A stretch of DNA of 64,000 nt from Bradyrhizobium iriomotense (GCF_018129405.1 NZ_JAFCLP010000001.1:434001-498000); one strand, 5' to 3'. Positions 42,574 to 52,205 are shown, counted from the stretch's first letter. Numbers and translations are program-made. The notes: generated by a model not told the origin, from the sequence alone.

Positions 42574-42993
42574 CTACTTCCCCTTCTTCCGCTGCTGCTG
42601 TCCCAGGCCCATCTGCTTGGCCAGCTGCGAGCGCGCCACCGCGTAGTTCGGCGCGACCATGGGATAGTCGGCCGGCAGGCCCCATTTCTCGCGATATTGC
42701 TCCGGCGTCATGTTGTACTGAGTGCGCAGATGGCGCTTCAGCGACTTGAAGCGCTTGCCGTCTTCGAGACAGACGAGATAATCGGGCGCGATCGACTTCT
42801 TCAGCGAGACCGCCGGCTTTGCCGGCTCGAGCGGCGCCGCCTCGGTGCGCCCTGTCGAAACCCGCACCAGGGCGCCATGCACCTGGCTGATCAGGTTCGG
42901 AATCTCTGCGGCCGGCGTCGGGTTGTTGCCGAGATAGGCCGACACGATGCTCGCCGTCAGCTCGATGAAATTCTTAGCCCCGGCATCCGACAT
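42574..42993 (-). CDS. mucR: MucR/Ros-type zinc-finger regulator
   Basis: A 139-residue regulator of the Ros/MucR family. Helical N-terminal half (NFIELTASIVSAYLGNNP, TPAAEIPNLISQVHGAL) for oligomerisation; zinc-finger region YLVCLEDGKRFKSLKRHL with Cys, Asp in place of the second Cys, and two histidines; then YNMTPEQYREKWGLPADYPM, the strongest signature. MucR proteins bind AT-rich DNA widely and silence or tune genes of surface polysaccharide, motility and symbiosis. The finger with Asp is a known variant in this family. It stands alone, facing sufE. Confidence 0.92.
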   Translation of the reverse strand: MSDAGAKNFIELTASIVSAYLGNNPTPAAEIPNLISQVHGALVRVSTGRTEAAPLEPAKPAVSLKKSIAPDYLVCLEDGKRFKSLKRHLRTQYNMTPEQYREKWGLPADYPMVAPNYAVARSQLAKQMGLGQQQRKKGK

Positions 42994-43164
42994 GGGCCTG
43001 CCCCTTCCCTGTTGCGCCGCACGGGATTGACGACGCCAAAGTATTCCGTGTCAACAATACGTTCGGCCAAAATACGACAACTGGCGAATATGAGCTGACG
43101 ACTGACGACGTGACAAGAACGGTCGCGTTTTACTTGCGTGCGCCAGACCTGCGTACCCCAGGTC

Positions 43165-44025
43165 TCAGGACCGCTGGTCGAGATGCGCGCGCAACTCGTC
43201 GATCGAAGCAAAGCGCATCATGCCCTCCGGCATCTGCGCTTCGATCGAGCCGTCGGAATAGAGCGAATAGGCCATGCCGTCGACGATGCCGGATTTGAGC
43301 ACCGTCACGGGCGGCTGCTCGACCGCCGGCTCCGGCTCGGGTGCAGGCGACGGGGGAGCCTCGGCAAAGGTCGAGGGCGAGCGCGGCGGCGGGGACGGAC
43401 GGCGTGCGGCGGCCGGTGGTTCCGGCGGGCGCATGCGATCCGGCTTCGGCCAGGCATCATCGAAGCTCGCAGGCGGGGTATCCGGCGCGGCAGGCGCTGC
43501 GAACTCCGCAGGCGGCGGCGCGCCCTCGGCGGCCTTGGCCTCGGCGCGTTCGCGCTCCTTGCGTGAGGTCGAGGCGAACATCAGGTTGCGACGGCGCGGC
43601 GGTTCCGGAGCTGCGGGAGGCGTCGGGGTGACCGGCTCCGGCGGCGACTCGACGCGCGGACGCTCCCGCGCGGGTGCTTCGCCTAGCCATGGCGGCGCCG
43701 CCGGCGATGGCGGGGGCATTGGCTCGCCACGCATGGCCGGAGCAGGCACCGGCTCGGGCGAAGGCGCGCCGGGCACCGCGAGGCCCGGCAGCACGGGCCT
43801 GACCCGAACCTCGGATGGTGCGCCCGCGAGCCGGCGGGCGATGCCCTTCAGCTCCAGCAGCACCAGATGGAGGCCCGCCAGTAACATCCCGGAGCAGACG
43901 CCGATCGTGCCCGAGATTATGAGAGTACTGCCGAGACTGAATTCCCTGACCGTGAAGCCAAACAGGATCGCAAGGAGCCCCGCCACAACGGCGACAATCC
44001 CCACGATCAACATTGCCAAGGTCAT
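43165..44025 (-). CDS. Proline-rich membrane protein
   Basis: A protein of about 286 residues. Two membrane helices come first (MTLAMLIVGIVAVVAGLLAI; then TLIISGTIGVCSGMLLAGLH), followed by a basic patch and about 150 residues that are extremely rich in Pro, Ala and Glu. A conserved-looking C-terminal module follows: VTVLKSGIVDGMAYSLYSDG and IEAQMPEGMMRFASIDELRA. That last part looks like a small beta domain. The ATG at 44025 starts just before the first helix; another in-frame ATG lies at 44061. I know no named family for it. The linker may reach through the periplasm or form a cytoplasmic scaffold. Confidence 0.8.
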   Translation of the reverse strand: MTLAMLIVGIVAVVAGLLAILFGFTVREFSLGSTLIISGTIGVCSGMLLAGLHLVLLELKGIARRLAGAPSEVRVRPVLPGLAVPGAPSPEPVPAPAMRGEPMPPPSPAAPPWLGEAPARERPRVESPPEPVTPTPPAAPEPPRRRNLMFASTSRKERERAEAKAAEGAPPPAEFAAPAAPDTPPASFDDAWPKPDRMRPPEPPAAARRPSPPPRSPSTFAEAPPSPAPEPEPAVEQPPVTVLKSGIVDGMAYSLYSDGSIEAQMPEGMMRFASIDELRAHLDQRS

Positions 44026-44337
44026 CGAACTCACCCCCGGCCGCGCATCCACGCGCGACACCCGTCACGCCACGATACCGTCTTACGGCGTTCCACGCCA
44101 ACGGCGAATTGCGGTCAGCGTTCCTAAAGAGAAGGAAATCAGGGACTTATTCACATTCCCTTCAGCTACGGCTCGCTACTGCTAGTCTGCTCCCGGTTGC
44201 AAGGATTTGCTGCGTCGCATCAGGAATTTAGCCATAATGCCCAATTACTTGGTAATGGAACTGCGCTATAGGGATTCCGGGGAAGTGGCCCGCGCGCACC
44301 AGCAGGGCCAAGAGGGGATTCCGGGTCACCAATAGCC

Positions 44338-45987
44338 ATGACATCCATCACGACTTCGGCGATCGACACGCCTCTGCGGCGCTCGGTCGAACGGACTTGC
44401 GACGATCTCGCCATGCTGGTGCTGGCCGCGGTCGCCGTGATTGCAGGCTTGACGTTCCGCGACTACGGGCTCGGCTGGGACGATTACACCCACGCTGAAT
44501 ATGCCGACCTGCTGCTGCGCATGTTCGGTTCCGGCTTCAAGGACACCGCGGCGCTCTCCTTCGCCAATCTCTACATGTATGGCGGCGGCTTCGACATGGT
44601 CGCGGCCCTCTTGCACAAGGTGCTCCCGCTCGAGCTGTTCGAGACGCGCCGTCTGGTCGGAGCCATCGTCGGGGTGATCGGACTTGCCGTGACCTGGCGG
44701 CTCGGCCGCCGCGTCGGCGGCCCGCTTGCGGGTCTTGCCTCGCTCCTGCTGCTCGCGCTGTGCCCGATCTTCTACGGCCACATGTTCATGAACCCGAAGG
44801 ATGCGCCCTTCGCGGTGGCCATGATCATCCTGATGCTGGGCCTGGTCCGGCTCGCCGAGGAATATCCGCAGCCTTCGCCGCGCACGATCCTGATCGTCGG
44901 CTTAGGGGCCGGCCTCGCGCTCGGCACGCGCATTCTCGGCGGCCTTTCGCTGGTCTACGCCATGATCGGCTTCATCCCGCTGTTCCTGGAGGAACTGCGC
45001 ACCGAGGGCCTGCGCGAGTCGGTCCGCCGCTTCGCTCATGTCGTCTATGTGCTGCTGCCCGGCCTCGTGCTCGGCTACCTCGTGATGGGCCTGATCTGGC
45101 CGTGGTCGATCATGGAGCCCGGCAATCCCTTCGAGGCGCTGACCTACTTCTCGCACTTCTTCGAAAAGCCGTGGAAGGAGATGTTCGACGGCGCGATCGT
45201 GTCCGTGCCCGACATGCCCTGGTCCTATCTGCCGACGCTGTTCGCGCTGCAGCTGCCCGAGGTGATGCTGGTGCTGATGGGCGGCGCCGTGGTCAGCACC
45301 TTCGCGCTGCTGCCGCGCGGCGAGGTTCCGGCACGCCGCAAGACCATTCTCCTGATGCTGACGCTGGCCGCGACCCTGCCGCTCGTGATCGCGATGGTGA
45401 AGCGGCCCGCGCTCTACAACGGCATCCGCCATTTCGTCTTCGTCATCCCGCCGATGGCGGTGCTGGGCGGCGTCGCCTTCGCCTGGGCGATGGAGCGTCT
45501 GCGCGCCAACCATCGCACCTGGCAGCCGGTCGTGCTCGCGACCTTCTGCTTTGGCCTCGCGCTCTCGCTCGCCGAGATGATCCGGCTGCACCCCTACCAG
45601 TACACGCACTTCAACCACATCGCCGGTACCGTGCGCGCTGCCGACGACCGCTTCATGCTGGACTATTGGGGCCTCGCGCTGAAGCAGGCCTCCGACGAGC
45701 TGCGCGAGCAGCTGGTCGAGCGTCAGGAAGTGCCGCCCGTCAATCGCAAATGGAAGGTCGCGGTGTGCGGTCCGCAGCGTCCGGCACAGGTCGCGCTCGG
45801 CCCCGACTTCACCATCGGCTGGGATTCCAATGCGGCCGATTTCGCCATGACGCTCGGCGAGTTCTACTGCAAGGGCCTGACCGCGCCCGTCATGGTCGAG
45901 ATCAAGCGCGACGACGTGGTGTTCGCCCGCGTCTACGACATCCGCGGCCGCAGCATTTCCAGCCTGCTCTCGATCCCGGCGCCGTAA
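44338..45987 (+). CDS. Membrane glycosyltransferase, GT39/PMT-like
   Basis: A 549-residue inner-membrane protein with about ten to twelve helices. The N-terminal loop after the first helix contains GLGWDDYTHAEYADL, where the acidic pair marks the catalytic loop of GT-C enzymes. YGHMFMNPKDAPFAVAM is also typical of the dolichyl-phosphate-mannose-protein mannosyltransferase-like group. The soluble C-terminal part (about 430-549) is periplasmic. It would move sugars from a lipid carrier onto lipid or protein acceptors. No partner genes are nearby. Confidence 0.85.
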   Translation: MTSITTSAIDTPLRRSVERTCDDLAMLVLAAVAVIAGLTFRDYGLGWDDYTHAEYADLLLRMFGSGFKDTAALSFANLYMYGGGFDMVAALLHKVLPLELFETRRLVGAIVGVIGLAVTWRLGRRVGGPLAGLASLLLLALCPIFYGHMFMNPKDAPFAVAMIILMLGLVRLAEEYPQPSPRTILIVGLGAGLALGTRILGGLSLVYAMIGFIPLFLEELRTEGLRESVRRFAHVVYVLLPGLVLGYLVMGLIWPWSIMEPGNPFEALTYFSHFFEKPWKEMFDGAIVSVPDMPWSYLPTLFALQLPEVMLVLMGGAVVSTFALLPRGEVPARRKTILLMLTLAATLPLVIAMVKRPALYNGIRHFVFVIPPMAVLGGVAFAWAMERLRANHRTWQPVVLATFCFGLALSLAEMIRLHPYQYTHFNHIAGTVRAADDRFMLDYWGLALKQASDELREQLVERQEVPPVNRKWKVAVCGPQRPAQVALGPDFTIGWDSNAADFAMTLGEFYCKGLTAPVMVEIKRDDVVFARVYDIRGRSISSLLSIPAP

Positions 45988-46024
45988 GATTCTTCTCCTG
46001 CAGTTCCGATTTCCGGGACAGTCT

Positions 46025-46101
46025 CGTAGCCCGGATGAGCGGAGCGACATCCGGGATCTCCTTCGGCCGTCCCGCATATCGCTTCGCTCATGCGGGCTAC
46101 G
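46025..46101. repeat. Extragenic palindrome, GTAGCCCGGATGAGC family
   Basis: CGTAGCCCGGATGAGC at the left faces GCTCATGCGGGCTACG at the right over 77 bases, with additional complementary arms GGAGCGA and TCGCTTC. It lies between the glycosyltransferase and aldolase-like genes. The one copy in the window matches elements typical of Bradyrhizobium intergenic DNA. Confidence 0.85.
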
Positions 46102-46190
46102 CTGAACTGCCGCGCTTTGGGCGCCTTGCCGCCGGCCTCACCCAAGTCTAGGCTCGCTTCCCGCAACAACGAGGTTCGGAGAGAATTGCC

Positions 46191-46970
46191 ATGTCACCAG
46201 CAGAAGCCCGCCTGAGGGAAGTGCCCTCCAACATGACGGAGGCCGAGTGGCAGCAACGGGTCAACCTCGCCGCCTGCTATCGCCTCGTCGCGCTGTACGG
46301 CTGGGACGATCTGGTCGATACACACATCTCCGCGCGCGTGCCCGGTCCCGACCATCACTTCCTCATCAACCCCTACGGACTGATGTTCGAGGAGATCACG
46401 GCCTCGAGCCTCGTCAAGGTCGACCTGCACGGCAACCAGCTCTCCGAGAGCGAGTACAGCATCAACCCGGCCGGCTTCACCATCCATTCGGCGATCCACG
46501 AGGTGCGCGAGGACGCGATCTGCGTGCTGCATCTCCACACCCTCGACGGCACCGCGGTGTCGAGCAGTGCCGAAGGGCTGCTGCCGCTGAACCAGACCGC
46601 CCAGCTCGTCACCCACGACCTCGCCTATCACGACTATGAAGGCATCGCGCTCGACCACGACGAGCGGCCGCGGCTGCAGAAGGACCTCGGCAACCACAAC
46701 CACATGCTCCTGCGCAACCACGGCACGCTGACCGTCGGCCGCTCGGTCGCCTCCGCCTTCGAGCGCATGTATCACCTCGAGCGCGCCTGCTCGATGCAGG
46801 TGCGCACGCGGGCGCTGGGCACGCCGGTGTATCCGGTCGAGGAGATCGCGATCGAGAAGAACACCGAGCTGCTCGCCAATCGCGACCGCGCCGAGCTCCG
46901 CGCGAACAACCTCGTGTGGCCGCCGCTGCTGCGCAAGCTCGACCGCGTCAATCCCGGCTACCGCTCTTGA
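46191..46970 (+). CDS. Class II aldolase/adducin-family protein
   Basis: A 259-residue protein of the class II aldolase fold. The zinc histidines appear in CVLHLHTLDG and LLRNHGTLTVG, with the Ser/Thr-rich nucleotide-like loop region INPYGLMFEEITASSL. The extra N-terminal residues and the DTHISARVPG segment match the adducin-like group, often annotated as hydroxy-acid or sugar-phosphate aldolases without proof. The substrate is unknown. The ATG at 46191 has GGAG-type sequence upstream. A strong terminator lies 57 bases after the stop. Confidence 0.9.
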   Translation: MSPAEARLREVPSNMTEAEWQQRVNLAACYRLVALYGWDDLVDTHISARVPGPDHHFLINPYGLMFEEITASSLVKVDLHGNQLSESEYSINPAGFTIHSAIHEVREDAICVLHLHTLDGTAVSSSAEGLLPLNQTAQLVTHDLAYHDYEGIALDHDERPRLQKDLGNHNHMLLRNHGTLTVGRSVASAFERMYHLERACSMQVRTRALGTPVYPVEEIAIEKNTELLANRDRAELRANNLVWPPLLRKLDRVNPGYRS

Positions 46971-47027
46971 GATTTTCCAGATTTGGTGTAGGGTAGCGCT
47001 CAACGAACCTCTACGCCTTTTGGAATG

Positions 47028-47058
47028 AAACGCCGCCCAATTCCGGGCGGCGTTTTTA
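47028..47058 (+). terminator. Intrinsic terminator after the aldolase-like gene
   Basis: AAACGCCGCCC, loop AATTCC, then GGGCGGCGTTTTT: an eleven-base perfect stem if the A/T ends are counted, followed by a T-rich tail. It is the clearest rho-independent terminator in the window. Confidence 0.9.
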
Positions 47059-47068
47059 TTTGTGACAC

Positions 47069-47148
47069 CGTCATTGCGAGCGCAGCGAAGCAATCCAGAA
47101 TCCCTCCGCGGAGACAGTCTGGATTGCTTCGCTGCGCTCGCAATGACG
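47069..47148. repeat. Extragenic palindrome, GTCATTGCGAGCG family
   Basis: CGTCATTGCGAGCGCAGCGA continues to AAGCAATCCAGA and is mirrored exactly by TCTGGATTGCTTCG and so on to CAATGACG, across 80 bases. The arms are about 31 bases and nearly perfect. It follows the terminator directly and precedes the second GTAGGGTGGGC element. Confidence 0.9.
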
Positions 47149-47159
47149 AGGAGAGGTCT

Positions 47160-47253
47160 CGTAGGGTGGGCAAAGCGTAGCGTGCCCACGTCTTCTCTCG
47201 CGATCCGGGACGAATGGTGGGCACGGCGCGTTGCGCCTTTGCCCACCCTACGG
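47160..47253. repeat. Extragenic palindrome, GTAGGGTGGGC family, copy 2
   Basis: CGTAGGGTGGGCAAAGCG at the left and CCTTTGCCCACCCTACGG at the right enclose about 60 bases with the inner arms CGTGCCCACG and GGTGGGCACGGCG. It is related to the element at 42465-42559 in ends, inner arms and length; the centres differ. Confidence 0.9.
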
Positions 47254-47329
47254 CACGAAAAATCGCGTGTAACAATCTCCAGATTCCGGGTTCGCCTCTT
47301 CGAGGCGCCCCGGAATGACCGCTACGCGG

Positions 47330-48724
47330 TCACTTCACCTCCGCCAGCGCGGCGAGAATGCGGGCCCAGGAGCGGATGCCTTTCTGGAAGCTGCGGAGGT
47401 CGTACTTCTCGTTCGGCGAGTGGATGTTGTCGTCGTCGAGGCCGAAGCCGACCAGCAGCGAGTCCAGGCCAAGCGTGCGCTTGAAGTCGGCGACGATCGG
47501 GATCGAGGCGCCGGAGCCCATCAGCACGGTCTCCTTGCCCCATTCCTCCGCCAACGCCTTGCTGGCGGCGGCGAGCGGCTTCATGTTCCAGTCGAGCGCG
47601 ACCGCGGGCGCGGCGGAGTGGTCGCCGAACTCGACCTTGCAGTCGCCGGGAAGGCGTGCCGTCACATAGTCGCGGAAGGCCTTGCGGATCTTTGCGGGAT
47701 CCTGCCCTTCGACGAGGCGGAAAGAAACCTTGGCGGAAGCATGCGACGGGATCACCGTCTTGGAGCCCTCGCCGATATAGCCGCCCCAGATGCCGTTGAC
47801 GTCGCAGGTCGGACGCGAGGAGGCCTGCTCGATCAGCAGCCGGCCCTTCTCGCCGGCCGGGATCGACAGGCCGATCGGCTTCAAGAACATCTCCGGCGTC
47901 AAATTGAGCTTCTTCCACTGCTCGAGGATGTCCGGCGGCAGATCCTTCACCCCGTCATAGAAGCCGGGAATGGTGATGCGGTTGTCGTCGTCGAACAGGC
48001 CGCCGAGAATTTTGGTGAGCACCCGGATCGGATTCATCGCACTGCCGCCGAACACGCCGGAATGCAGATCGCGATTGGCGGCGGTGATCTTCAGCTCCTC
48101 ATAGAGCAGGCCGCGCAGCGAGGTCGTGATCGCCGGCGTGTTGCGGTCCCACATGCCGGTGTCGCAGACCAGCACGTAATCGGCCTTGAACTCGTCCTTG
48201 TTGGCCTCGATGAACGGCACGAAATTCTTCGAGCCGACCTCCTCCTCGCCTTCGATCAGGAAGGTGACGTCGATCGGCAGCGAGCCCGTCACCTTCTTCC
48301 AGGCGCGGCAGGCTTCGACGAAGGTCATGACCTGGCCCTTGTCGTCCTCGGCGCCGCGCGCGACGATGATCTTGCGGCCGTCGGCATGGTCGGTGACCAC
48401 GGGCTCGAACGGCGGACGGTGCCAGAGATCGAGCGGATCGACCGGCTGCACGTCGTAATGGCCGTAGAAGATCACATGCGGCCGTCCGCCTGCCTCGGTC
48501 TTGCCGACGATCGCGGGATGGCCGGCGGTCGGGCGCACTTCGGTCGCAACACCGAGGCTTGCGATGTCCTTGGCGAGATGCTCGGCCGCCGCCTTGCAAT
48601 CGGCGGCAAAGGCCGGATCGGCGGAGATCGACTTGATCCGCAACAGCGAGAACAGACGCTCCAGGCTGTTGTCAAAATCCTTGTCGATGTGGTCGAGCAC
48701 GGATTGAAGCTGCGCATTGGCCAT
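47330..48724 (-). CDS. M20-family dipeptidase
   Basis: A 464-residue metallopeptidase of the M20 family. Metal-binding pieces are FYGHYDVQPVDP (His and the catalytic Asp), ARGAEDDKGQV (bridging Asp) and EGEEEVGS (catalytic Glu pair). The dimerisation or lid domain follows, with NRDLHSGVFGG. The closest layout is the dipeptidase group within peptidase M20 (PepV or carnosinase-like), working in the cytoplasm on small peptides. The ATG at 48724 begins MANAQLQSVLDHIDKDF; an upstream alternative at 48751 is less likely. It is a single gene with no clear operon partner. Confidence 0.93.
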   Translation of the reverse strand: MANAQLQSVLDHIDKDFDNSLERLFSLLRIKSISADPAFAADCKAAAEHLAKDIASLGVATEVRPTAGHPAIVGKTEAGGRPHVIFYGHYDVQPVDPLDLWHRPPFEPVVTDHADGRKIIVARGAEDDKGQVMTFVEACRAWKKVTGSLPIDVTFLIEGEEEVGSKNFVPFIEANKDEFKADYVLVCDTGMWDRNTPAITTSLRGLLYEELKITAANRDLHSGVFGGSAMNPIRVLTKILGGLFDDDNRITIPGFYDGVKDLPPDILEQWKKLNLTPEMFLKPIGLSIPAGEKGRLLIEQASSRPTCDVNGIWGGYIGEGSKTVIPSHASAKVSFRLVEGQDPAKIRKAFRDYVTARLPGDCKVEFGDHSAAPAVALDWNMKPLAAASKALAEEWGKETVLMGSGASIPIVADFKRTLGLDSLLVGFGLDDDNIHSPNEKYDLRSFQKGIRSWARILAALAEVK

Positions 48725-48806
48725 GGCCGGATTCCCGATTGTTGATCTCAAGATGTCTTCTTAGTGTGTCTTCTTAGGGTGTCTTGGCTTTTAGCGCTGT
48801 CGCAGG

Positions 48807-50102
48807 CTATGAGCCAGCAGCAACTGGCGGATGCCGGATGTGCCATGCAAGGCTACCAGCAAGAATGGCCGTGGCGGCAAAGTTGTTGCCCCACGCCTGG
48901 ATGACATTGGGAAACCACGGCAGCGCCAGCAGCATGAGGATGCCGGCCGCGCCCAGCGCGAGCCAGGTTCCCAGCCGCACATTCGGCCGCTCGTCGAAGG
49001 CGGCGCGATGCATCAGCACAGTCATCGGAAAGAACAGCCACATGAAGTAGTATTGTCGCGCCAGCGGCGATGCCACCGTCATCAGGCAGAACAGGATGCC
49101 GAGCTCCTCGGCATCCGAGCGCGCCGTCCGCCGCGATTGCCGTGGCATGACCGCGACGAAGCCGAGCCCGAGCAAGACTGAGACAGCCAGCACGATCAAG
49201 TTCGCCGTCTTGTAATCGACGTCGATGACATTCATCGTGCGCGGCGGCTTGTTGGGGTCTTCCTGATTGTAGTTGATCGGCCGGACCAGCCGATGCGTGA
49301 CCGCAATGAGGGACTGGTTGACCCACGACCAGTTCTGCTCGTCGCGCTGGCCAAAACCCTTTTCCGAGCTCGAGCCGATCATGCCATGATACCAGGTCGC
49401 AAGCTCGGCCGCGTTGCGCTCGAAACCGCGGATCGGGGCCGGCACGACGTAGAGAAGGATGCCGGTGAAGGCGACCGTCGCGGCGACGGCCGCCCACTTC
49501 CTCCGCCACATCAGATAGGGCAGCACCGCGATCGGAAACACCTTGATGGCGGTGGCGAGCGCGAACATGAAGCCTGCGAGCCACGCTCGCTGATGCTGCA
49601 GGCTCCAGAAACCATAGAGCATCATCGCCAGCAGCAGAAGGTTCGGCTGGCCGAGATCGAACATGTCGAACACGAAGGTCACCGTGACGAAAGCCGGCAG
49701 TGCCTCAAGCCAAGGGCCAGCCGTGCGGCCCGAGCCGGTCATCGCATTGGACAATGTCCCGGTGTACCACCACGCCAGCACATTCAGGATCGACAGCACG
49801 ATGTAGAGCGGGATCTTGCCGAACCAGCTCGGGATCGCGAGCAGGATCGCAGGAAGCGGCGGATAGATGAATTCGAAATACGAGCGGATGTCGGCGGGAT
49901 AGAGCGACCCGCCGTTCAGAACCTGCTGCCCGGCCCAGTACCACAGCCCGTAGTCCTTGGTCTTGCCGTGGCCGAAGATCTCCGGAACGAGAACGTCGGC
50001 CGTCAGGATGACACAGCAGAGCAGGAAGAGCAGGTCCAGCGGCGCGCGCAGAGACAGGCGTCTCGGCGCATCAGGCTTGGGGAATGGGTCGGTCAAGGTC
50101 AC
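48807..50102 (-). CDS. GT87-family membrane mannosyltransferase-like protein
   Basis: A protein of about 431 residues with some ten membrane helices, matching the glycosyltransferase 87 (DUF2029) family. The periplasmic loop after the first helix has KDYGLWYWAGQQVLNGGSLY and the acidic YPADIRSYFEFIYPP, the probable catalytic region. Family members add mannose or related sugars from polyprenyl phosphate carriers in actinobacteria; the acceptor here is unknown. The start is not certain: GTG at 50102 gives VTLTDPFPKP, while the frame extends upstream to 50168. It is on the same strand as the M20 gene but 82 bases apart. Confidence 0.85.
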   Translation of the reverse strand: MTLTDPFPKPDAPRRLSLRAPLDLLFLLCCVILTADVLVPEIFGHGKTKDYGLWYWAGQQVLNGGSLYPADIRSYFEFIYPPLPAILLAIPSWFGKIPLYIVLSILNVLAWWYTGTLSNAMTGSGRTAGPWLEALPAFVTVTFVFDMFDLGQPNLLLLAMMLYGFWSLQHQRAWLAGFMFALATAIKVFPIAVLPYLMWRRKWAAVAATVAFTGILLYVVPAPIRGFERNAAELATWYHGMIGSSSEKGFGQRDEQNWSWVNQSLIAVTHRLVRPINYNQEDPNKPPRTMNVIDVDYKTANLIVLAVSVLLGLGFVAVMPRQSRRTARSDAEELGILFCLMTVASPLARQYYFMWLFFPMTVLMHRAAFDERPNVRLGTWLALGAAGILMLLALPWFPNVIQAWGNNFAATAILAGSLAWHIRHPPVAAGS

Positions 50103-50234
50103 AGTATGGTCCAGTGCGGCGAAGGCACAGGACGTAGCAGACCGCGGAAGGCTTGGAGAGCCCCTCACCTGAAATTGTGCGCGCTGTGAAGCGACCGCGC
50201 TCGACCGCGGATGGCTTCCAATCGGGCTTTTTGC

Positions 50235-51857
50235 CTATCTCCGCAGCAGCCCGCCGAGCGCACCGCGGACCAGGGTGCGGCCGATCGAGCCGCCGACCTG
50301 GCCGCCGATCGATTTGCCGACATTGGCGGCCAGCCCGCCGATCACCTGGTTGGTCACCGATCGCGTCACGTCGCGCGCAATGACCTGGCCGGTCGAAAGG
50401 CGGCCGCGCTTGACGTTGGTGCCGAAAATGGTGCCCACGATCGAGCCGATCTGGCCGAGGATGCCGCCGCCGCTTTCGCCGGCCGGACCGTCGGCCGTGG
50501 CCGCGGTGCCGGCGATGCGCTTCTGAAGCATCTCGTAGGCGGATTCGGCATCGACGGCGGTGTCGTATTTGCCCTTCACCGGGCTTGCATCCATGATCGC
50601 CTTGCGCTCTTCCGGCGTAATCGGCCCGATCCGGGCCGATGGCGGCCGGATCATCACCCGCTCGACCATCGTCGGCGTGCCGTTGCCCTCGAGGAAGGAC
50701 ACCAGCGCCTCGCCCTTGCCGAGCTCCGTGATCACCTTGGCGGTGTCGAGCTTCGGGTTGGGGCGGAAGGTCTGGGCCGCGGCCGCAACCGCCTTCTGGT
50801 CGCGCGGGGTGAAGGCGCGCAGCGCATGCTGCACGCGGTTGCCCAGCTGGCCGAGCACGCGGTCCGGCACGTCGATCGGGTTCTGCGTCACGAAGTAGAC
50901 GCCCACCCCCTTGGAGCGGATCAGGCGCACCACCTGCTCGATCTTGTCCATCAGCGCCTTGGGCGCGTCGTTGAACAACAGATGCGCTTCGTCGAAGAAG
51001 AACACCAGCTTCGGCTTCGGCAGGTCGCCGGCCTCGGGCAGCTCCTCGAACAGCTCGGACAGCATCCACAACAGGAATGTCGCGTAAAGCCGCGGGCTTT
51101 GCAGCAGCTTGTCTGCGACCAGGATGTTGACCATGCCGCGGCCGTCGCGATCGGTCTTCATGAAATCCTTCAGCGCCAGCGCCGGCTCACCGAAGAACTT
51201 GGTGCCGCCCTGGTTCTCCAGCACCAGGAGCTGGCGCTGGATGGTGCCGACCGTGGCCTTGGTGACGTTGCCGAACCCCTGCGCCTCCTTCTTGATGTCG
51301 CCAAGCGGGCTGTCCTCGGCATCCGCTCCCTTCTTGCCGGCCTCCGGCACGATGGCATCGAGCAGCGCGCGCAGATCCTTCATGTCGATGAGGGTCAGCC
51401 CGTTGTCGTCGGCGACGCGGAAGGCGACGTTGAGCACGCCTTCCTGCACATCGTTGAGGTCGAGCATGCGCGCGAGCAGCAGCGGACCCATCTCGGTGAC
51501 GGTTGCCCGCACCGGGTGGCCCTGCTCGCCGAACACGTCCCAGAACACCGTCGAGAACTGGTCGGGCTGGAATTTCAGCCCCATCTCGGAGGCGCGCTTG
51601 ACGATGAAGTCCTTGGGCTCGCCGACCTCGGAGATGCCGGAGAGATCGCCCTTGATGTCGGCGGCGAAGACCGGGACACCGGCGCGCGCAAATCCTTCCG
51701 CCATGACTTGCAGCGACACCGTCTTTCCGGTTCCAGTCGCACCGGTAACGAGGCCGTGGCGATTGGCCAGCGCCAGCGTCAGCCATGCCTGCTCGTCTCC
51801 CTTGCCGACGAAGATCTTGTCGTCAGTGTCGCCGAGCTTGGTGTCCTGTGCCGTCAT
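50235..51857 (-). CDS. HerA-like ATPase, DUF853 type
   Basis: A 540-residue cytoplasmic ATPase. Walker A is [12 protein letters not shown] near residue 41, and Walker B is [12 protein letters not shown] with the conserved acidic pair. [20 protein letters not shown] contains the sensor and arginine-finger region of the HerA/FtsK superfamily. The last 80 residues are Gly-rich and hydrophobic-patterned ([17 protein letters not shown] and similar), the mark of the DUF853 branch, and may associate with membrane. The biological role of the branch is unknown; HerA itself works with NurA in DNA end resection but no nurA is nearby. The ATG at 51857 begins [11 protein letters not shown]. Confidence 0.92.
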   Translation of the reverse strand: MTAQDTKLGDTDDKIFVGKGDEQAWLTLALANRHGLVTGATGTGKTVSLQVMAEGFARAGVPVFAADIKGDLSGISEVGEPKDFIVKRASEMGLKFQPDQFSTVFWDVFGEQGHPVRATVTEMGPLLLARMLDLNDVQEGVLNVAFRVADDNGLTLIDMKDLRALLDAIVPEAGKKGADAEDSPLGDIKKEAQGFGNVTKATVGTIQRQLLVLENQGGTKFFGEPALALKDFMKTDRDGRGMVNILVADKLLQSPRLYATFLLWMLSELFEELPEAGDLPKPKLVFFFDEAHLLFNDAPKALMDKIEQVVRLIRSKGVGVYFVTQNPIDVPDRVLGQLGNRVQHALRAFTPRDQKAVAAAAQTFRPNPKLDTAKVITELGKGEALVSFLEGNGTPTMVERVMIRPPSARIGPITPEERKAIMDASPVKGKYDTAVDAESAYEMLQKRIAGTAATADGPAGESGGGILGQIGSIVGTIFGTNVKRGRLSTGQVIARDVTRSVTNQVIGGLAANVGKSIGGQVGGSIGRTLVRGALGGLLRR

Positions 51858-52205
51858 TATTCTCTCTGATCTCTCTGCCGTGTTTCGCGTATTGAAACCC
51901 AAATACGCCAGTTCCGTAGTTTAACGCATGTCGCGCGCCGATTAAAACCGTTCAACGTGCCCCAACATGCGACATTGCCGGAGACAAGCGGGGCGACATC
52001 GGCCGAAAGTAGCAACGAGGCGTTCGCACCGCGGTAATTTCTTGCAGATTCCATCTCCGCTCTTGCATCGCTGCAACACTTTTCGCGCGTTCGGGAGTGA
52101 ATCGGATCGTTCGTCGCGTTCATCGCTTGTATTTCACATCGCACCGGCTCAAGATCATTCTGAAAATAATACTCCGGCATGTGAACCGGCTGAGGGGCAG
52201 GCCAT
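51858..52205. other. 348-base divergent intergenic region
   Basis: This region between the HerA-like gene and the small DUF2267-like gene has lower GC than its surroundings, especially near 52060-52180, and presumably carries both promoters. No gene or strong repeat was seen in it. Confidence 0.6.

Noticed and set aside
48754-48777. TGTCTTCTTAG repeated twice with period 13 upstream of the M20 peptidase
   Set aside because: Too short and only two copies; probably simple slippage with no function.
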